Shown here one piece after another: positions 56,852 to 64,000 of a DNA stretch of 64,000 nucleotides. The notes under the pieces are model-generated. The model was given only the letters and a program-made list of their open reading frames with translations. It made no database searches and was not told the origin of the DNA. The DNA comes from Xiphophorus maculatus (taxonomy: Eukaryota > Chordata > Actinopteri > Cyprinodontiformes > Poeciliidae), in contig NC_036447.1 of NCBI RefSeq assembly GCF_002775205.1, positions 26,882,245-26,946,244 of the forward strand, in the 5' to 3' direction. The number at the start of each line of letters is the position of its first letter. Positions within the stretch are counted from its first letter, which is position 1. A program made the position numbers and the translations under genes.

Positions 56852-59800
56852 ATGGTGAAGTTGAGGGCAAAATGTCTGCTTCTCGGTAAGGTTTGTGGAA
56901 GTTTAACTGCGAATTTACGCTGTCTTACAACCCCCCCTTACATAGGGGCTGAAAGCTGATGAACAGGCAAACATCTGCTTCATCTTTATTAAATGCACCC
57001 TAAAGCTCAGCTGACATACGTGTATTTATCTACGTGTTATCATATATTAGCTACGGTTTGCTGTTCCTCCAATTTGCTGCTTAAATGCAGCTAAAAACTT
57101 TACCGGAAATGATGACAGCCAGCTAGATGTAATGTTTATCGTCAGTATCCATCATTCCACCTTTTCAAAGCATTTTTCATACACAATATAGCATGAAAAC
57201 GGATCTGCTGGGTAGTAAAGATGACAAAAGACAGTAAAGTCAATTTGAAGACGTACAGCAACAAATGCAGAAGCAACTGTTTAGGTGATCAAATGTGTTC
57301 TTGATGGTATGTTGTAATGTGATGCAAACAGCAAAAACATAAAACAAAATTTAAGTCGACCCGAAAGATTTGTTCCCAACTTTCCAAGTTTTACTGAAAA
57401 ATCATTATTTAAAAACATCTGTCTTGTCCTGATTTAGTCAAATATAATTTATTACTATCCTTAACCTTATATCCTAACATCTGAAAAGACAATTGAAACA
57501 ATCCATCTGTTATAATCGTTTAATGTATAAAATACAACTAAATCATTTAGTGAATTTTTATCTATGTTAACAAAAACATTTTTAAAAAATCATGACTGAC
57601 AATGTAGTTTAAAATAAAGTCTTTTTTTTTTAATTATTCCTATGTGTACAGGGGATGCTGCAGTGGGGAAAAGTTCTCTTTCTCACATCTTCTACAATGA
57701 TGGATCTCTGTTCCAGAAGAACTATAGCTTGGTGAGAGCAAATTGAAAAATGTTAATCATATCATGTCATCGACTAAACTAGTCCGGAGAGCTTTCATCA
57801 CCAATAATATTGGTCTTTGTAGTACATAAAGTACATAATGTGCTTTTTGAGAGCCCACATTAATCTGTTTGGAATCACTGAAGTACAAAATAATCATAGA
57901 GGAAGAAACTAAACTATTAACCCGACTCTGTAAACTATGGCTTTCATTGCTGGAGGAATTTAAAAGCTTTGGACTAGTAAGTTGCAGTAAGTTTCTGAAG
58001 TTAATCAAATGTAATATCTCAATTTCAGCTACAACTGATTACAACAGGTTGATCCATGAGTATAGATTATTCTTGAAATTGTTTAACTACATTGTGCTTT
58101 ATTAAATGTGTTGCAAATTGTTGAATTTTACTGACAGACGCTAACTGAAGAACAAGTACAAAACGCAACATATTAGTAGTAGTGGTTGTGTAGGTTATAC
58201 GTTACATAATTTTATGTCATTTCAGATGTTGTGCACTCGGTTAATATGATCTGTAAACGATTACAAAGCTGCAGTTAAAAACAAACCAAAAGAAATGGGA
58301 TATATTCAATTGATATATATTTGTGCTGATTGTGAATATCATTTTTGAAAATACAAGTATCTGTATTTGTACAGTGTTATGGTAAACTTCAAGCATTATG
58401 GTAAATAAATCATTTGCTGGACGTCCATTTTGATCAAATGAAAAGAAAGCAACTTAGAGAAATCTAACAAATGCTCTAGTTACGAAACGTTAGCAATGTA
58501 TGTACAGTTAAAAATTATTCACAGTCCTGGGAAATTAAGATTTGAAATGTACTCTAAATGGAAATACAGTCATGGTAATGAATTCTTGAATTTTAAGCCT
58601 TTTATTGACATCCATGTTCTTTTAGGTGAACTTATTTTTACATAAACATTTTTATTTTGTCTTCATCTTTTTGTTTCATTACTTTTCCGTGACATTGACG
58701 AGGTTTTATGGATTGAAGATTAGATTTAGCTAACTTTGTAAGCCAGTAAAGACCAGATCAAACAGTAGGAGTGACACTTTATTTTAATCATGCCTTCATT
58801 GCGTTATTTGAGAGTATAAAGCATATGCTTTATACTCTCGTTGCCCTCATTAATTTCTTTCAAAATAAATAAATGTTTGCTGAGTGTATCAATTAGTCTA
58901 GTGGCTCATTGCTAAACTAAACAGGTTGGAAAATACTGGGGGGGGGGGCCAAGAGTTACTATGTGTGTTTGTGGGCGTGGGGGTGCACGTGTGTGTGTGT
59001 GTGTTTGTTTGTTTGCGTGTTCTGGCCTTGCTACTTCAGCACTATTGGTGTTCTGAGGTGACAAGAACATCGATAATTAATACTGCAGGATTCTGGAAAG
59101 CCACTAAAGCAGGTACAGCAGCATTGTTGAGCGTTTTGACGTTATAACCACAAATTTATAAAGCAACCGAATTCTGTACAATAGGTTATTACCTAAAAAA
59201 ATAAACACCAAAACAGGATATGCTTGTAAATGGAAAGTTTCAGGAAAACACAAAAATGGTATCTTGTGCTAATCTTCACTGCAGGGTTAGAACGATTTTA
59301 AAACGCAGTTTAAAACATGAACTAATAGTCTTTGTTGTAAAAGTAAAAAGTCGCTAGATTTGTCGCTTTTTGTAAAGTAGTGGCTAGAGGTATCTATAAA
59401 GTCACTAAATATAGCAACATAAGTTGGCAAGAGTGCGTTCCTTTGTCCTGACTACAACTTGGCTTAACCCTTTCTGCTCATCCCCACACATTTGGCCACG
59501 CCCCTCAGCGGCTCTTGGCTCCGCCCACTTTGGTGGAACTCTTCAAAATTTGTGGGTTGTTTGCTTTCACATAGTTACACTTTAAAGAGAAGTTTTAATT
59601 TTAATAAAAAAATGTTAAAACACCTGAAACAAAGTAAAGCGGAGTATTGCCTTTTCTGGAATATTCCCACAGCTACCTCTAAACATACTGTATATATGTA
59701 AAAGAAAGAGCTTCCATGACCTAATGTTAGCCAAGAGCTAATAGCAGACTTGCTGAATCAACAATGGAGGCAGGGAGCCATTCAGAGGTTTTGCAGAAAT

Positions 59801-62800
59801 CTGATTTATCCAGAAAATACCGTTTTGGCGAATCACATCTCTTGAGGTCATGTCAGTAATAACTGTCAACACATTTGCGTAGCTTTAACAGTAACAACCA
59901 AAATCAAGCACCACCTACATGCACTACGTTGGTTGAATTGAGAAAATGAGCACAATGCCAACGTAGTGCTTGTGTCATAAAAATAAAATTCCTGATGGAA
60001 AAAATAAAAAGCATGTTTCTTGATTTAGAAGTAACTCTACAAACAGGCTAATTCTGCAAATGATCAGCCCCTAGTTCACCTAAATCATCCTTTAGATTGT
60101 GAAACTTTTGATGTTGAACGGCGGCCGATGCCGGCCTGCCATTCTGCTCACGTCCTCCTTTGAAAATGTCAGACAGCCTGGCAGCAATATTCCAAGCTTA
60201 TTTGTTGCTAATAGGCCCTCATTGACATTCCAGCAAGAAGCTTCCTATGCATCACGCCAGCTCATTAGACCGGTCTCTGGTGGGACTGCAGCATGTTCTG
60301 TGTGTGTGTGTATGCGTACCAGAGGAACCTTGTTATGAACTGTGACTGTGTATAAATCAGGTAAATGTTGATCCGAAGCTGTGTGTGTGTTTGTATTTCG
60401 CAGAAGCATCGACTGTGGAAGGTACGCGTGGGTGTTTGCAGATTTCAGCCTCTTGCATTTGACATGCTTAGTTAACTACGAGGTGCAGAGTTCAGATCAA
60501 TTTAGAGTTAGATGCTGATGTGAGGAAACCTAGAAATTTACTTCTCCAAGGTCAACTCTAATTGCTAATCAACAATTTTCTCTGAAGATAAACTCCTGGA
60601 ACAATTATAGCAGGGTGCCTTAGCAGTCTGGAGGAGGATGGAATTTGATTGAAGTCCGTCTTTTTAAGTCTAGTCATTGAAACTATGGCTGGGCGACGTG
60701 GCTGAAAAACGTAACACTCTATAAGAGAGAAAAATAACACCATTTGTAATTCAAACCACACTTTATATGCACATTAGTGCAGAAAAACACCCTTAACTTA
60801 TTGACTTATTTCCAATTTTTGATATGCATTCCTAGCGATATAACCGAACGAACCTTACTGATATCGCAAACCCTCACTCTTGATTTAACCAGTAAACCTT
60901 TGGATCTCCATCTTGTCATAACGCTTAGTGCTGTTTAGAGCTTGTACGTACTCCTCTTTCCTTATGAATTTATCTTTATTGAGACATTACTGGGACTTGG
61001 ATATAAAGCAAATGAGACACAATACCTGAGGTCTGGCAAGGATCTCAGCATCAAGGTGGGTAGTGAATTTGCAGTCAAGCCAAGTCGAGCTGCACAGAGA
61101 CAGTGATGTCTCTGTTGGCATGAGCCACAAATCACCATGGTCAGTTTGCTGTGATGCTGTGTGCAAAGACAACTCATTTACCTCGGTGTTTGGCTCTCTT
61201 GTTTGTATATAAGCATAATGTAGTTGTAGACTGATCAATTCATTTGAACAAAGCCACATGTGATGTGACAAAATGTTGTTTTTTTTGTGTGTTTGTCAGA
61301 CAACGGGAGTGGAGCTGGTGATGAAATGTATCAACATTCCAGAGACCAACGACTCCGTGGTAAGTCAATGAAAGTTCATGATCACTCCTTAGGAATTAGT
61401 TGTATTTCTGTGTAATTGAATTCAAGGTGACCTTTTTTCATAGTGAGCACAACAACATTTACTTAAGTGAATTAGCACACCGATAAGTGGCATAGTTTTA
61501 GTTTAAGCTTCACCCAGTTAAAATTTACCAAAGCACTGTTATGTTATTGCATTTAGGCTATAATATGTTTATTTTCTATTTTACTATTTGTCCATTTGCC
61601 TCTTTTAACGTATTTCTAATATTGTTTAAAAAGAAAAACACGTAAGAGGTTAAATAAAAAATCTGCCAAATGTGCCAATTTTTTAATCTGATTAATCATC
61701 AGAAAAATCAATAGAATAATCAGTGACTAAAATGATCATTAGTTGTAGCCCTAGTGGTAAATGGGATTAGGACAAAATGCAGTAAATTGCAGTAACTGCA
61801 TTAATATCACAGTTACTGTTGCATTCATATTTTAGAATTCATTCACATTATGCCCACAGTGAATTTTGCCAGCACTTCTTAATCAAAGCATAATATTTTT
61901 GAGATAAAAAGTGATACTAAATCGGATAAAATTGGATAAATTGGGAGATATAGAAGCAAACCATCTACATTGTATTCTTAACAAATTGTTGGACGTCGGT
62001 GAACGTATTAAATGTGTATGTATATTGAAATCCTCCACGACACAGAGCTTGAATATTAGAAAAACAATGACCTTTCAACTACAAATGCTTGAAAAGATAA
62101 GTCGCAGTTATAAAACAATGTATAGTATTTTATTCAGTTTTTTTAATTAGGTGATCTATCTGCTAGTTGCGGTTAGAATTCAGCAGAGACAACTTTTGGT
62201 AATAAATATCCTGAATTACAACAAATTTAGAGACAAATAAGCAACGCTGTAGATTAATCTGTGGTAACATTTAGGCTTATCTGCACAAAATGAATTAGCT
62301 AGCCACACGTTGTTCTTATCTGTTTTAAAACGCTCTAAAAAAATTTTTTAAAAATCACAGGGGGGCTAAAAACAGAGAACCAGAAACCATCACTCACAGA
62401 GAAAAAGTTTCGCCAGACATGTAACATTGTTAGGTCCTTATCAGTATTCACTAAGCAATACGGCCGAAGAGTAGGGGAAGATGGATCTCCTTGCCACGGA
62501 GAAAAGGAATGTTAAATAGTGTGATTTGACTAAATCTCTGTGGGAAACACCTGTGCCGTCCTCTTCTCCCTTTCCTTCTCTTTCCAGGAGCTCTATATCT
62601 TAGACACGGCGGGGAAGGAGACGCTAGCGGAGGGCTGCGAGAAAATGGTCAGAAGCTGCTCTGGATTCTTCTGTTTTCATTTGCATGAAACTAATGAGGT
62701 TCTCCGTCCGGAGCTGCTTTACTGTCATTAATGTCGCAGAATTAGAACAAATGAAACGGGTGTGACCCCTCTGCAATCACCTTGCCTTCTGCAGTGGGGG

Positions 62801-62912
62801 GAGCCATCTTTGCTGTGTCTGGTGTTCGATTTGACCAGTGAGCAGTCTTTTGCTAACTGCACATGTTGGATGGAAAGAGTCCAAGCACACTGCAAAGGCC
62901 TCCGTGTGCCAG
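56852..62912 (+). CDS. ift27: IFT27 (RABL4), Rab-like GTPase of the IFT-B complex, 5' part
   Basis: IFT27 is a small GTPase that pairs with IFT25 in the intraflagellar transport B complex and helps export the BBSome and Hedgehog components from cilia. Exons visible: 56852-56885, 57652-57731, 61300-61359, 62588-62647, 62795-62912. They join in phase to give 117 codons plus one base; the rest lies beyond the window (human IFT27 is 186 aa). The N-terminus MVKLRAKCLLLGDAAVGKSS carries the P-loop GDAAVGKS (residues 12-19). The switch I region reaches TTGVEL (39-44). G3 is DTAGKE (64-69), with Lys where Rabs have the catalytic Gln, as in human IFT27 (DSAGKE). The strand LLCLVFDLT (84-92) and FANCTCWMERV follow. 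The NKxD and SAK motifs are not in view. All junctions are GT-AG. Confidence 0.96.
56886..57651. other. IFT27 intron 1
   Basis: GTAAGG donor and ACAG acceptor after a T-run. AT-rich, nothing recognised inside. Confidence 0.5.
57732..61299. other. IFT27 intron 2
   Basis: It contains a 30-bp perfect palindrome at 58810-58839, a (TG)n(TTTG)n stretch near 58990-59016 and an AT-rich remainder. Near 60686, ATGGCTGGGCGACGTGGCTG looks like the end of a hAT-like repeat. No exon was recognised. Confidence 0.5.
58810..58839. repeat. 30-bp perfect palindrome without loop
   Basis: GAGAGTATAAAGCAT followed directly by its reverse complement ATGCTTTATACTCTC. Confidence 0.92.
61360..62587. other. IFT27 intron 3
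   Basis: A minus-oriented hAT-like fragment at about 61650-61756 reads TAGGGCTACAACTAATGATC, then ATTATTCTATTGATTTTTCT; it belongs to a common teleost family (TAGGGCTGCAACTAACGATT). Nothing else was recognised. Confidence 0.55.
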
Positions 62913-63427
62913 GTAAGAAAAGGAGGACGAAAAATGAGACTAATTTGTGACAAACCTGGAATTCGATATAAAAACACAGGTCAACTTATAATTTCTTAAT
63001 GAAAAAGATGACAAGTGGGAACCTAGTAGCCTCTTTGCAGGTTATCTAAATGAGAAGTTTGCTAAAATCTCAGCCAATTGGACGGTAGTTCACGTCCGCT
63101 ATATTCATACTTTTTTCTTGTTTTAATCCTAATAGAATTTTTCAGTAACATAGCAAGAACTTGACAATTACGCAATATTACAAATACATTAATTCATTCT
63201 AACAGCTTCAAGATGTCATTGGACAACTTTTTCTTTTTTTTCTTTTTTACCTTCGGTTAATTTAAATTAGAAAACGCCCCTCCCCCCTTCATTTAATCAT
63301 GTTTAACTTTCTCTGAAAACCTAAAAGAAAAAACAAACAAAGTTATGGAGGAAATTATTGAGATAATTTTGGTTTATTTGTGTACTAAAGTCATTTAGGG
63401 GCAAGAACAGGCGAGCATAAATATGCA

Positions 63428-63670
63428 GTCTTGGTTTCCCCCAGTATATTATAAGCCTGGCGGGCCACCAGGCTTTACTTATGCCCCCACCAGGCTTAGC
63501 ATTGCTTATTTATTTAAGTTTTTTCTTTGTTTGCATTTTTAAGACTTTATACAGTAGTTGCTCTTCAAGTATTAATCTTCCAAACTTCCAATAACACATA
63601 ATTATCAAGCGATATTTTCACATTTCCTGCCTACTTTAAACATTTTTTAACTCAAAAAACACAACAGTAT
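63428..63670 (+). repeat. Dispersed repeat, second copy (see 24283)
   Basis: TATATTATAAGCCTGGCGGG, CCACCAGGCTTTACTTATGC, CCCCCACCAGGCTTAGCATT and AATAACACATAATTATCAAG match the TAB1 intron 6 copy in order. Confidence 0.6.
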
Positions 63671-63865
63671 TCAACGAATTTAATGTCGAAAAGTTCATTC
63701 ATTTCAGTAACAAAATTCACAAAGTGAAACACACTGATTTGGTGAATTATACACAGATTGATGTTTTCAAATGAAAACAAGACATTTAAAATTAAAAAAT
63801 GACATCACACCACGCATATCCCAATGTATTGAATATGACTGCATGTATGTTTAAAAACAGGAGGT

Positions 63866-63910
63866 GCACCGATTGCAGTTTTCTGGCCAATCATCGATCG
63901 TTTAAAACAG
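63866..63910 (+). mobile_element. Start of an ACCGAT hAT-like fragment
   Basis: GGTGCACCGATTGCAGTTTT, then CTGGCCAATCATCGATCGTT. It is truncated by the next element. Confidence 0.5.
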
Positions 63911-64000
63911 TGGTTCTCAAATGGGGGTACGCGTACCCCTGGGGGTACGTGGAGGTACTGCAGGGGGTACGTGAAGCTTTTCAAAATATCTTTAAAAAAT
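63909..64000 (+). mobile_element. Left end of a hAT-type element cut by the window edge
   Basis: CAGTGGTTCTCAAATGGGGG followed by TACGCGTACCCCTGGGGGTA and GGGGGTACGTGAAG is the recognisable left end of an abundant fish hAT family; ends of the form CAGNGGTTCTCAA are typical. It continues beyond the window. Confidence 0.65.

Larger units (their letters stand above)
62913..64000. other. IFT27 intron 5 to the window edge
   Basis: The next IFT27 exon (GNKxD region) is not present. The interval holds a copy of the CAGGG..TGGCGGGCC repeat (63428-63670) and the starts of two hAT-like elements at the right edge. Confidence 0.5.

Overview
The window is vertebrate nuclear DNA, most likely from a percomorph teleost. 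Three conserved genes with GT-AG introns can be rebuilt exon by exon. Roughly 95% of the bases are introns or intergenic sequence filled with decayed teleost transposons (Tc1-like, hAT-like, tRNA-derived SINEs, LINE tails), microsatellites and many perfect inverted repeats. No operons, CRISPR arrays or prokaryotic signals are present.

Layout. 1-16,892: no coding exon recognised; TE fragments, GC-rich blocks that may be conserved non-coding DNA, and a CpG island at about 9,160-9,960. In mammals MGAT3 follows TAB1, so the island may be the first exon of an MGAT3-like gene whose coding exon lies left of the window; this is inference only. 16,893-30,657 (minus): complete TAB1 in 11 coding exons, 494 aa. 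30,658-35,512: TAB1-SYNGR1 intergenic DNA and the probable SYNGR1 3' UTR. 35,513-55,679 (minus): complete SYNGR1 with two alternative last exons, giving 233 aa and 195 aa proteins. 55,680-56,851: head-to-head promoter interval. 56,852-62,912 (plus): the first five coding exons of IFT27, a Rab-like small GTPase, running off the right edge.

The genes do not form a pathway. TAB1 is the pseudophosphatase activator of the TAK1 kinase, SYNGR1 a four-helix synaptic-vesicle protein, and IFT27 a subunit of the ciliary IFT-B complex. An RFX-type X-box with two CCAAT boxes sits just upstream of IFT27.

The most unusual feature is a chain of eight perfect hairpins, most sharing arm sequence or abutting, at 40,682-40,911 in SYNGR1 intron 2. 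Similar short-loop perfect inverted repeats are scattered through the window, and one 53-bp self-complementary segment occurs twice without change. I found no convincing undescribed enzymatic system.
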